38,583 nt of DNA from Pigoraptor vietnamica (lineage: Eukaryota; Opisthokonta; Filasterea): positions 1 to 38,583 of the forward strand of contig CALSCQ010001573.1 in the NCBI GenBank assembly GCA_943704525.1, given 5' to 3'. Made by a program: the position numbers and the translations under genes. The notes below the pieces were generated by a model. It saw nothing but the letters and a program-made list of their open reading frames with translations, had not been told where the DNA came from and did not search any database. Shown here piece after piece: positions 9,877 to 19,758 of this stretch. Within the stretch, counting starts at the first letter, position 1, and every line of letters begins with the position of its first letter.

Positions 9877-12800
9877 AGTGGCGGACTGCTGTGACGGGTG
9901 GGAGTGTGCGCCACATGCTCTTGCTGTCCTGCAACTGGACACGGTCACGGCACTTTTTTGCGCTCACTGCGACCCCTCACCGTCCACTTCGACGTCCTGC
10001 GGGAAGACGCACGAGTCGAGCATGGCGAGAAGCGTGCCCGTCACGAGCTGCGATCGCTCCAGGAAAATTTCTCCGTAGTGCTCCTCCAGTTCCTGCGCAC
10101 GGTGGTAGCGTAAGCCGTGTTAGCCGTGATCAAAGGGAAATACGACACAATTATTCGAGACGGGACGTTCTCGGCGGCACCGACGCACCTCGAGCGCGCT
10201 CACGTGACTCTTGACGCCGTGCATGGCGCTGTGCCACCGGGTCGCCTCGCGCTCGCAGAGGTCCTCGAGCTGTGCGCGGTTGTTCGGATGGCCCAAGTTG
10301 GGGCGGAGAGACTCGCGGTGGAGGCGCTGCACGTAAAGAGTCGTCGTGTCAGGCGGAAATGCACAACCACACGGTTTGACAATTGCCTCGGTTACTGGAG
10401 ACAACATGCCACAAGGTGCGCCAAGACGACAGTAGAGACGAGGACATGCCTTGGACTCGCCCCACTCGCGCCAGCGCACGTCAAACGCGACGCTTTCGTT
10501 CTGCCGCTGCGTCTTTGCCATCTCAATGACGCAGTTGAGGACGTCGGCGTACACAATTTCGGGGATCTGGTGGAGGATCTTCAGGAAGCGGCGGAGCTGT
10601 CCGCGGAACTCTGCGGAGGGACGGGGTGATCCGGACAGAGCGGTGAGAACAAACGGTTGAAATGGGTCTTTACGCTTTCACAAGCGCGTCAATGGATTGG
10701 AAACGCCGTTCAGGAGCGACTCGTGCCGCGTTAGCTGACAGCTGCTGCCGTACGGACGCACACAACACACACACAACACACACAAACACACCTCCGAGGG
10801 CGTCGTTGCGGAATGTCTCCGTGCGCGCGCGAATCTGCTCGAGCTTGTTGTTGATAATGAAGAGGTACCCCTCGCGCGAGTCGTCAATGCGGTCACGCCG
10901 AAGAACAGGGCGGTCGCCCTTCTCCTTAAAGTACGTCTGCGTGGACGGAGAAGAAAGATGTGTGAGCACGTCACCATGCAGTTCGAATTTGAGAAACGCC
11001 CACATGCAACAAGACGCGTCCATTGCATCGCAAAGAGGGATACCCACGTCGCACGCAACGAAGATCTTCCGCCGCGCATTCTCTAGGATGTTGGCGACGC
11101 GTGTCATGTAAGTGACCGACTTTTCCTTCGGCTTCTCGTCCGCCGCCGCCGTTGCCTTCTGCTGTCGCTGCTGCGCGTTGCGCTGCTGCTCCTTCTTGCG
11201 AACGTTCCTTGGCCTGTTGCGCACACAAAGCCGCGTGTCACAACCCCTTCCAAAAAGTTGCACTTCTGCCAAAAAAACAGCCCTCACGCGCCACAATCGC
11301 ACTACAAATGACTACAAACGGCACGGCAAACAACCCTTCAAGCGCACCTCGAGCTCTTCGGACCGGCGCCGTTGTCCTCCTCGCCCGTGTTCAGATTGAC
11401 AGAGTTCAGCGACGAGTTCGACAGCGAGTTGGCCCGGCTCCCCCGCGTCAGCTTCGGGTTCATCCCCTGCATGCGCGATCGCCGCCCGTCCCCCATCGCG
11501 CCCGACTGATCTTCGAGCGTCGGCAGCATGCCGGCTACAGACAGGCGCCCGGACGCGTTGATGTCGATACTCCCCCCCGCCGCGCGCAGCTGCGCCTGCG
11601 ACCCCGCCATGGAGATCAGCTCGATGCCGCTGCTGGCGTCGACGAGGACCTCCTCGGGACCCATCGCAATCTCGCGCATGCGCTCCACCGTGTTCGACCG
11701 CGAGTCCATCCCCTCCGCGTTGCCAAGCGACGGGCCGTCAAACTGGTAAATCTGCCGCAGCTGAGAGTCCAGGTCGTGCAGGCGCACTGGCACCTGGAGG
11801 CAGTCCAGGTACACCGCCCGCCGGTGAATGGCGCGACGAATCACGTCGAGCCGGCGGAACAGCGCCGGGGTCACCCGCCCAATCTGGAAGGGATCCTGCT
11901 CCTCTGCGTCCTTCGGCGGGCCGCGTCGCACGCCAAACGCGTCTGCGCTGCCCGCCGCCGCCTTCGCCTGCCACGGCGCGTTGGGGTCCTTGCACCGGGC
12001 GCAGAAGGCTTCCAGGCGCTCGAGACGCGAGGCGACGTCGCGCGCGTCGGCCTCGACGATGCCCATCTCGCTGCGCACCTTGACCATCGCCACCCCGAGC
12101 TCCCTCTCCTCCTTCTGCAGGAGGGAGAGGTCCTCAGCGTGGTGTCGGAAGCGCTCCTCGAAGCGCGCCATTTCGGCCGACGCGGCGTCCATCTGCTCAA
12201 TCTCGCGCCCGCCGAGGTCCGAGGCAATCGAGCTCTCCGTCTCGTCGATGGCCTGGTCAAGCTCCTCCAGCCGCCCGCGGAACTCTTGAATTTCCGCCGT
12301 GCAGTAGTTGCCGCCCTCCGAGAACGCGCGGAATGACTGGCGGAAGCGCACGTTGGCGTCGCGCAGTCGCGTGAGCGTTGTGTCGAGCTGGTCGCGGAAC
12401 GTCCGAAGGGACAGGCGTATCGTGCGGAGGTGCGAATCAAACAGCTTGCTCGCGTCCTTCTGCAGCGCAAACACGGCCTGCACCGTGTTGCTGAGCACCA
12501 GCTGGCCGATGTAGCCCTCCATGCCGCTCTTGAGCTTCTTCCCGTGCTCCGTGTGCTCTTCCGTCATCGCCGCGAATGCATCGCGCTGCCCGTCCAGCTC
12601 AAGCAGCACGCCCGCGCAGTGCTCGTCTACGCGGCGCCGGTGCGCGATGAGCTCCGCGGCACGCACGTTGTGCACGTCCATCCGCGCGCGGTTCGCACGC
12701 GGTCCATGGAGGTGAAGGCGGAGGTCGAGCTCGTTGTTGAGCTCCTCCGTCTTTGCGGCAACGGCCGCGAGCGCGCGCTCCTCCACAAAGGGCGCCCAGT

Positions 12801-15800
12801 TCTCGATGTGCTCCAGGAAGAGCCGGCGCATCATGCGGCGCAGACGGGTCAGCGTCTCCGGCGCCAGCGCGATGTCCGCAAGGTACTTCAAGCCCTCCGG
12901 GGGCCGGTCGTCGACAATGGGCGTTGGGGCGACCTCGGGGGCTGGCACAACCTTCGCAGCGGCCGTCATGTCGACCGTCGGGCGGCGGTTGTACTGCCGC
13001 GAGCCCGTCCGCTTGCTCCTCTGCGCGGGCGCCCCCTCGTTTTGCGACTGCTGCAGCTGCGACTGCGTCTGCTGCTTCGTAACCTTCGCTGCCGCCGCCG
13101 GCGAGTTTTCCACAGGCGTGGGAGCCGACACCACTGGCATCTCCTCGAGGGCCGGAGACGGCGACGGCGACGTTGCCTGCGCCGCGTCCTGCGCAACCGT
13201 GAGCGAAGCGCTCTTCAGGCCAGCATCTTCCCCTTCGGCGGGCGCGGGCAGCGGCGTCGTCGGCGAGGGCGACGTCGTATCCGCAGCCGAGGCAGCGCGC
13301 GCGTCGATCTCGCCCTTTTCCTCCTCCTTGGCACCCTCGCCGGCCGCCGTCGCCTCAACCGCCGGCTGCTCCGCAATGGGTGCCGATGTGGGCGTGGCGG
13401 CGGACGGGACCTGCGGCGTCCCTTCTGCCGCTGGCGTCGGCGGCGTCACAACGGTGGCAGAAGGGGGCGGAGGCGCCGTGGTCGACGTCACGCTTGTCGT
13501 TTGCACAATGGGAAGCGCCTGCATGCTCGCAGCCCCGGCGCTGGTAGTGAGCGACACAGCGCTCGTCGCTGGGGGCTTGCCCATGGCGGAGCCGGGGCGC
13601 GAATCGGGCTTCGGGTCCATGGCAAAGCCGAGGAGCTCCGCGGCCGAGCCGATTTCCGGGTCACCAGGGAGGAGCAGAAAGTCGCGCACGACATAGTACA
13701 CCGTCCCGCGCGTTGTCGTAATCTTCGTGAGGTCCTCGACCTGGTCCGGTTCCGTCGTTGGTATGCTGATGCTGGGCGTGCGCATGCGCTGGCGCCCCGA
13801 GGGAGGGCCGACCGGCTGCTTCTTGCCCGGGACCTGCTGCTGCTGCGTCGCAAACAGGTTGTTCGAGCTCCCCGCGCCGCCGCCCTTCGACGGCCTCCGC
13901 TTGAGCATCGCGCGCGGGTCCTTCGGGTTGATCGGCAGTTGCTGCTCTTCGGGCTTCACCTGCATCTGCTGCATGAGGGCGAGTCGGTCCGCCATGGTCG
14001 CCAGCACGATGGGCTTGCGGCTTAGCCCGAAAAACTGCAGCGCCTTCTGCTCGTACGCGCTGAGCTTGTCGCGGATCAGCATGGGATAGAGCTGCGCGAC
14101 GCCGACGGCCGCCTGCTGGAACTCGTGGTAGCCGCGCTCAATCTTATCGAGGTGCTGCAGCGCCTCCTGCAGCGAACCCGCGAGCGCGTCCCTGTCGGCG
14201 TCCTGTCGCATGCGATCCATGACCGCGTCGAGGCGGGCCTCGAGCTCCTGGTTCGTGAAGTCGTGGTCGGATCGCGTGCGTTCCAGCCGCTCCTGCAGCG
14301 TCGTCTCCACCTGCCGCAGGTCCACCTCATGCTCCGTCCACAGCCCCGCGGCCCCGGAACCAAACTCCACAAACAGCGAGCACGGATCCTTGAGAATCTC
14401 GCGGTGTCGGTCGAGCGAGCCCTGCAGCGCATAGAGAAGGCGATCGGCCTCGCTGTCCCTCTCGGCGATGAGCGGCCGACCGATGGGCTCCATGAACGCG
14501 CGCGCTTCCGCCTCCTCCGCAAATACGCCCGAGCTGACGAGGTCCAGGACCGTCTCGGTGAACTTGGCGGTAATCTGGTCGCGGAACATCTGCTCCTGCT
14601 CGCGGAAGAGTTCCATCATGTTGGCGTGCATGGCCTCGAGCCGGTCGTTGAGCTGCGACAGCGTCTTGGCCCACTCGCGCCCCGTGCTGCGGTTGCACGC
14701 GGGCGGGTGCGTCTCCGCAATGCCGCGCAAGAAATCCGTGCGTCGCTTCATGTGCGCCGCCTGCTCCTCGTTCAGCTGCTCGAACAGGCGGCGGCGCGCG
14801 GGCGGGTCGAGCGTCTCCGGGCCCGTCATGAGCAGCGTGAACGAGTGGATCGCGCACTGCTTCTTCAGGTCGACCCACGCCGACGCGCGCTGCTGCCAGA
14901 GGTCCATCGCGTGCGCCTCGCGCAGCACCTCGGCCTTCATGAGACGCGCGTTGAGCTCGGCGTACGCCTTTCGGTTACGGATGATCACCTCGTTGATGTC
15001 CAGCATCTCCGACTCGATCCACCGCGAGATCGCGTCGGGGAGCTGGAACGCGATCTCCTCGAGGTCCCGCGCGGCATTGTCGAGAATGGCCGTCACGAGC
15101 GACGATCGCTCCCTCTCGATTTTCTCCAGTTCGTAATCGAGATGCTCCACGATCGCCTGCCGCTGCGGCAGTTGCTCGATGAGCGTGTCGCGAATGCTGT
15201 CCAGCACAGAGGCGCTCTGGTTCACGAGCCACGCGTCGTCGCCGAGCTGCTTGAAGAAGCCGTCGCGCTCTGCGTTGCAGGGAAAGATGTGAGCGCTGGT
15301 GCACGGCATCTACTCTTCCGTCCCTATTTTTCGCACGCCATACTCTCCATTTGCAGCAGCGCTCTGTCTGAGAATGCAATTGATCCGCAATTACCACCGC
15401 ACAGCAATTCAGCAACCACGCGCTCGCGCAACTCTCGTTCCATCCCACGTGGCGCACGGACGCACCTTTGTCGTACTCGGCCAGTTGCTGTTTAGTGTCC
15501 TGCGTAAGATCGACTATCCGCGGCTCGAGCTGCTTCGCTACAGAGGCGATGGCCTCGCGCGCGCGCGCAATACACGCCTCGTGCCTGCAGACATTCGAAC
15601 CAGCAGTCGCGTCAGGCACAGCGAGCTATGAAGAACGGGTAATAGAGGCATCTTTTGTGTGCGTTGATGTGCGTGTGACGCTCGGTTTTCAACCCACTTT
15701 GTACGCCGTCGTTCGTTCAGCCGTTCGATACCCGCGTGGTTCGTAGAGGACACGCCGGGGATCACATTCTCACTAAGGCCACGGACTTCGTGCGAGGCAA

Positions 15801-16159
15801 GGGCGCTCTCGGACGGTGTGCGCTCCTCCTCCTCTTGCTTTCGCTTGTGCCTAAACACGCGCGGAGTCGCGTAAGGACAGCGTACTTCGCGAGCCGCACA
15901 GTCCAGCACACCCGTCACAACAACAGAGAGATTACAAACGCACGCAAATGCACGATGCCACTCACTTCAAGTAGACGGGGTTTTGTATCGTGATCTCGTT
16001 CGGAGGCCCCGAGACCCACTCGAGCTGCGCTTCGGTGAGGAACTCTGTCGTCTGCCGCACCACGGGGATGCCGACTGTTCGCGGGACAGCGTGCGACACG
16101 CGCTCCTTGCGCAACGAGTGCAGCAGACCGCGCTCCTCCGTCACCGTTGCGTCCGCCAT
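9362..16159 (-). CDS. CCDC180: CCDC180-like coiled-coil protein (DUF4455/DUF4456)
   Basis: Nine exons on the minus strand, first to last: 15966-16159, 15466-15584, 11348-15269, 11048-11213, 10792-10936, 10450-10610, 10189-10326, 9981-10092, 9362-9816. They join in phase to 1803 residues (human CCDC180 is about 1700). Residues about 60-550 form a long helical region matching the DUF4455 pattern. About 555-880 is Pro/Ala/Ser-rich and disordered, enclosing a short YYVVRDFLLLPGDPEIG block. From about 880 the helical region with FRQSFRAFSEGGNY and later LRPNLGHPNN fits DUF4456. The C-terminus ends in a Trp-containing helix (EWISEETRWQQHWVKR). CCDC180 is conserved mainly in ciliated organisms; an axonemal role is inferred. 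The intron at 10327-10449 appears to use a GC donor, though a GT donor inside exon 10450-10610 (after VAFD) is also in phase. An X-box-like site lies about 260 bp upstream. Confidence 0.87.
9848..9876 (+). repeat. 29-nt G homopolymer in a CCDC180-like intron
   Basis: On the gene's sense strand this is 29 consecutive C within the pyrimidine-rich 3' end of the 164-bp intron 9817-9980. Read as coding it would give polyproline, but joining 9981-10092 directly to 9362-9816 is in phase and needs no polyproline exon. The tract therefore probably works as an extended polypyrimidine tract. Its exact length may be a sequencing estimate. Confidence 0.8.
10327..10449 (-). other. probable GC-AG intron in the CCDC180-like gene
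   Basis: The upstream exon ends GAGTCCAAG, followed by GCATGT instead of GT. The GC donor keeps phase and gives ...WGESK joined to RLHRESLRPNLGHP. An alternative GTGCGC donor 27 bp earlier in the sense direction is also in phase and would drop nine residues, so RNA is needed to decide. Confidence 0.55.
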
Positions 16160-16791
16160 TCTCCACCAGCAGCCCCTGCCGGACGCGCAACGCCCCGAAG
16201 GGCTATTCGAATTGCGACCACCGCCAAAGCAGTCACGCGATCGTTTGCATCATGTCGAGAGTTGTGGAACACCGACCGCACTTCCCCAATAACGTCCCAC
16301 ACAACTTCAGCACGTATATACGACTGCTCCTTGTGTGTAGATGTGCTTAGTCTCCAAGTGTGCGAACACAGCTGAAAACACTTTTGAATCGCAAGCGATT
16401 CACCGCACGCACATAGGTTGCTATGGAATCTCTCACCCCGGAAGCAATATAACGTCCCGGATGTACTGCTTGCCCCGGATGTGCTGTCGATTTGAACGGT
16501 GTCTCGATTTATTTGTAAAATATCGTAAAACGTAACTGTTCTTTGTACAAAATTCAAATCATTTTCTCGACCGAGTCACCCTCCAGTCTTTGGCCCAACC
16601 CACACAGCTGTGTGTGTGTGTGTGCGTGTCACTCGCTTCCTCTCGATGGCTGCGCGTCACACACGAACGCGCGCACCCTGCTAGAGTCGACATACGCACT
16701 TATCGAGAGTGCAGGCGTTGTGTGTGATTTATAGTTGCTTTTGCGTCCACATTCTCTTTTTTATTCTTTGCCTCACAAAACAGACGATAAG
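16160..16791. promoter_or_regulatory. shared promoter region of CCDC180-like and clathrin light chain genes
   Basis: These 632 bp separate two divergent start codons. The region is less GC-rich than the genes. It holds a TATA-like ACGTATATACG near 16309-16319, two copies of ATAACGTCCC (near 16287 and 16448), a TG tract near 16610-16626 and an X-box-like site at 16417-16430. A CACAAAACAG just before the clathrin light chain ATG could be the acceptor of a 5' UTR intron. Confidence 0.65.
16417..16430 (+). promoter_or_regulatory. X-box-like RFX site upstream of the CCDC180-like gene
   Basis: GTTGCTATGGAATC is one base from the imperfect palindrome bound by RFX factors (GTTGCY-AT-RGNAAC). It lies about 260 bp upstream of the CCDC180-like start. 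RFX X-boxes mark ciliary genes in animals and choanoflagellates. The similarity is seen directly; the function is inferred. Confidence 0.5.
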
Positions 16792-18075
16792 ATGGCCGAC
16801 CACTTTGAGGTTATTGGCGAGGATCTCGCGAACAACACTGGCGCTGGCTTTGACCCTACGGCCGAGTTCCTTGCGCGCGAGCAGGAGGACCTCGCGGCGT
16901 TTGGCATTGCGCCCGGTCAGCAGGATGCCGGCTTCGATGCCTTTGGCGGCGACCAGGTACAAGTCACGATCCATTATTGTGTTTATCTCTGTGTTGGGCA
17001 GATTTTTCGTCAAAAACGTCTCGTCTATTTCATTTTCTGTTCTTCGTCTTTGTTGCTTCAATCGTTATGCGCGCGCGTGTGTGTGCGTGTGTATTTAGTC
17101 GTCATCGTTTCGCGGTGTGTTATGTTGTAGACTTTGTTGGTTTGGTCGTGCAACCCCTTGTCGATTGCAAAAGTGCTGTACCTTCTCTGCATATCTCTCC
17201 CCTTTCAATCTCCTGCGTCTTCGCAAATCTTAACTCGTGTTGCATGTCGTCCATCAGGGGCAGCAGTACTACTCTGAGCAGCCCCAGGACGGCAACTTTG
17301 GTGACTTTGGCGCCCCTGTCGCCGAGGCCGCCCCGGCCGAGGAACCCCAGGACCGCTATGCGTTTGTCGCGCAGGTGGACCAGGCCATGGGCGAGTCGCG
17401 CCCCATCAAGTGAGTGTCGTCTTGATTGGATTTGGCGAAAGTATGTGTGTTCGTGTACTCGTGTTGCGTGTGTGTTTTTGTGGTGTGTGTTGTGGCGTGC
17501 GTCTGTTCGTATGCATGCATTGGCAGAATGCAGCGTGCTTTTACAACCTGCTCACTTGTCGCATCGAACGCCTTTCAGGGAGTGGCGCGCGCAGCGTGAG
17601 CGCCAGCTCGCCGAGAAGGACGCCAACGAGAAGACGCAGGTGGACGCACTCCTTTCGAAGGGCCGCTCGGACGTGACCGAGTGGTACCAGCGCTACGAGG
17701 AGCAGAAGACCAAGTCGCGCGCGTCGAACAGGTGCGTGGGCGCCGCGTTTCGATTGAGAATAGGGTTGTGCTGCGTGCAAAAGGATGCTCTCTTTGGTTG
17801 TCTTTTCGGTTCGTGTTAACGTGGTTGGTTCACTTGTCTGCGTGGCCTTTTTTTGCGTCGGCCGCTCTTGTGCTCAACGTTGTCTGTTCTGTTCGCGATG
17901 CAGGGAGGCAGAGCGTGCCTTTATTGCCGAGCGCGACGAGCACGTCCCCGGCGGCGAGTGGGAGCGCATCTCGCGCCTCGTCGACTTCAACCCGAAGGCG
18001 TCCAAGAACACGAAGGACACGTCGCGGCTCCGGAGCATTCTCCTCCAGCTCAAGCAGACGCCCCTCGTGCGCTGA
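16792..18075 (+). CDS. CLTA/CLTB-like: clathrin light chain
   Basis: Four exons: 16792-16956, 17258-17409, 17579-17731, 17904-18075, giving 213 residues with all phases matching. The N-terminal part has FLAREQEDLAAFGI (about 24-37), the conserved acidic block for clathrin light chains, here diverged. It is followed by a Gly/Gln/Pro linker with aromatic repeats (GNFGDFG). EWRAQRERQLAEKDANEK (from about 107) starts the central helix that binds the clathrin heavy chain. The C-terminal part ends with KDTSRLRSILLQLKQTPLVR, matching the usual KD.SRMRS.L..LK close. The product regulates assembly of clathrin coats at the plasma membrane, Golgi and endosomes. It diverges from the CCDC180-like gene and converges with CFAP144. 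Confidence 0.95.
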
Positions 18076-18529
18076 GCTCGTCTGCGTCCCGTGTGCGTGT
18101 CTGCCCAGTGGTCCAGTGTGGGGCAGTCGCTGAAGTTTGGTCTCTTGTTTTGGCGTGCCGACTCGCTGTATGCTTTTCTAACGTGTCGCGTGCGTATGAC
18201 AAAGAAAAAAATTAAAATCGTCTCTTGAGTTGCCGCTTGTGCGTCTTTTCCCTGGCGACTGTTGTTTCAAACGACAACACGGAACGACCACCGAAATTGA
18301 GTGCAACAGTTGGATTTTGTGGATAGGGGAACAATTAACGGCAGTGAGTGAGAAATTTAGTGCAAATCCGGCGCTTACAAGAGCCCAGCCCTTGCAGGGA
18401 CGCTCCACTTGGCGCGGCGAAACTTTGACAAGTACAAAAACTATACAAACGGCAGACGATTTGCAAGCGAAACGCGAAACGCGCGAGGGCAACGCAGCAG
18501 CGGCGGCGGCAGGGCGAAACACGTTCACC
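18076..18529. other. convergent region between clathrin light chain and CFAP144
   Basis: These 454 bp hold both 3' UTRs. An A-rich stretch at 18203-18217 (AAAGAAAAAAATTAAAA) about 130 bp after the clathrin light chain stop could support polyadenylation. No AATAAA is seen and no further gene is recognised. Confidence 0.55.
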
Positions 18530-19219
18530 TCACTTCTTGGAAAAGACCGCGGCCATGTATGTGGTTACGTCCGACTTCTTCATCGGATGGCTAAGGCGCG
18601 GGTCGTTTCGTCGCTGGTCGATCTATTGTGAAGCAGGAAGGCGCGTGTAAGAAAATGTGCTCGACACAAAGTACGCCAAAGGCAACCAATCAACAGCAGG
18701 AGGCGCAGACCGTCCAACGATGCGCGTCGCTCACCAGTGGTGTGTGGTACCATCCGTATTCCTGCGCACTCGTCTGCGGCTCTGCAAACTTTTCCTGGGG
18801 CGGCTTGTGCTTTCGCTCCATCTTGCCTAGAAAGTCGGCTGTGCATCGCCAAGTTTTGGTGTAAGCACAAGTTTCGATCAGCCCATGGACGTAGCATCCT
18901 CCGACAATAGCACGTACCGTCCTCTTTTCCATCGATCTGGTCGTACTTTGTATTTGGCTTTCCTGTCAAAAAGACGGCTGCGACAGACACAAGTCGCAAA
19001 TTAACACGCTGAAACTCAACGTGCGACGCTGCGCGCCACAGTGCCTGCCAATTCGACGATGCCAGAAGCAACTGCGTACTCACTCGTGTTGGGGTTTGGG
19101 CTGTAAGTCGTGTACAGTTGAAAGTGCGCCTGTTGTTTGCGAATGGTCTCGGCAAAGATGGCGTTCTGGTGTGTGATGTTGACCTCCTTCTTCTCCACGT
19201 CCTTCCCCTTTGCGGCCAT
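18530..19219 (-). CDS. CFAP144: CFAP144 (FAM183) ciliary microtubule-associated protein
   Basis: Four small exons on the minus strand: 19084-19219, 18918-18962, 18735-18838, 18530-18622, making 125 residues. The family pattern is complete: VNITHQNAIFAETIRKQQ near the start, LYTTYSPNPNTRKP where animal proteins have LYT.YHVNPLRK, then EKFAEPQTSAQEYGW (animal: KY.E.QTE.QEIGW), and the closing PLIDQRRNDPRLSHPMKKSDVTTYM. Length matches the animal family (about 130 residues). FAM183/CFAP144 is a ciliary protein reported inside axonemal doublet microtubules, so this gene argues for a motile flagellum. An X-box-like site lies about 160-175 bp upstream. The gene is too fragmented to be seen as one open frame; it was assembled from protein-level similarity plus splice sites. 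Confidence 0.9.
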
Positions 19220-19758
19220 TTCTCTTGAGACACGCACAGGCGCTCACACGCACAACGGCAAGGTGGGTCCTCTCTTGCTGCTGGATCGTGGTGGCGTTGA
19301 GATGATGCACACGTGTTGCATCGTTTTTGCGCACAGTGAAGGCAGTTCTATTTCCACTCACAAGTGACTGGCACATACATTGCCATAGAAACGGCAACCA
19401 TTAACCGACATCTCGCAAATGCTTTCCATTGGCTACGAATGTGGAAACATGATTCCCTAATATGGTATATGGACACACGGACTCGGTGGCGTGCACGCAA
19501 GGCGCTCAAAATAAACGCGCCGTGGCTTTGAACGCGATTGAACAGCCCCTGGAACAGCACAAGAAACGCCCTTCCTCTTCGCTTTCCCCAAAGCCATTCG
19601 CAGAGCGGGGGGCGCCGTTCACTTTTGTTATTTTTTTGCTTGTTTTGTCGTTCCCCACGTGTTAAGCTGAAACACAAGACGGTATGGAGCGATTCGATTG
19701 ATTCGCACACCGCATGCACCCTTTCCTTCGCGCTGCGCCGCGACCGGCGCTCTAGAGA
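19220..19758. promoter_or_regulatory. shared promoter region of CFAP144 and CLC genes
   Basis: These 539 bp lie between divergent start codons. They contain an X-box-like site (19379-19392), a nearby GGCAACC half-site, and an E-box CACGTG at about 19656-19661. No gene is recognised inside. Confidence 0.65.
19379..19392 (-). promoter_or_regulatory. X-box-like RFX site upstream of CFAP144
   Basis: On the gene's strand it reads GTTTCTATGGCAAT, with both half-sites close to the RFX consensus (GTNNCY-AT-RGNAAC) and the central AT at the right spacing. It sits about 160-175 bp upstream of the CFAP144 ATG. It is the second X-box-like site found next to a ciliary gene in this window. Confidence 0.55.

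Noticed and set aside
9523-9948. polyproline segment coded by the C run of the CCDC180-like gene
   Set aside because: Using it puts the next exon out of frame; removing 9817-9980 as an intron restores phase and gives a good acceptor.
12430-14025. 531-codon plus-strand open frame
   Set aside because: It is an Arg/Leu-rich antisense shadow of the large GC-rich CCDC180-like exon 11348-15269.
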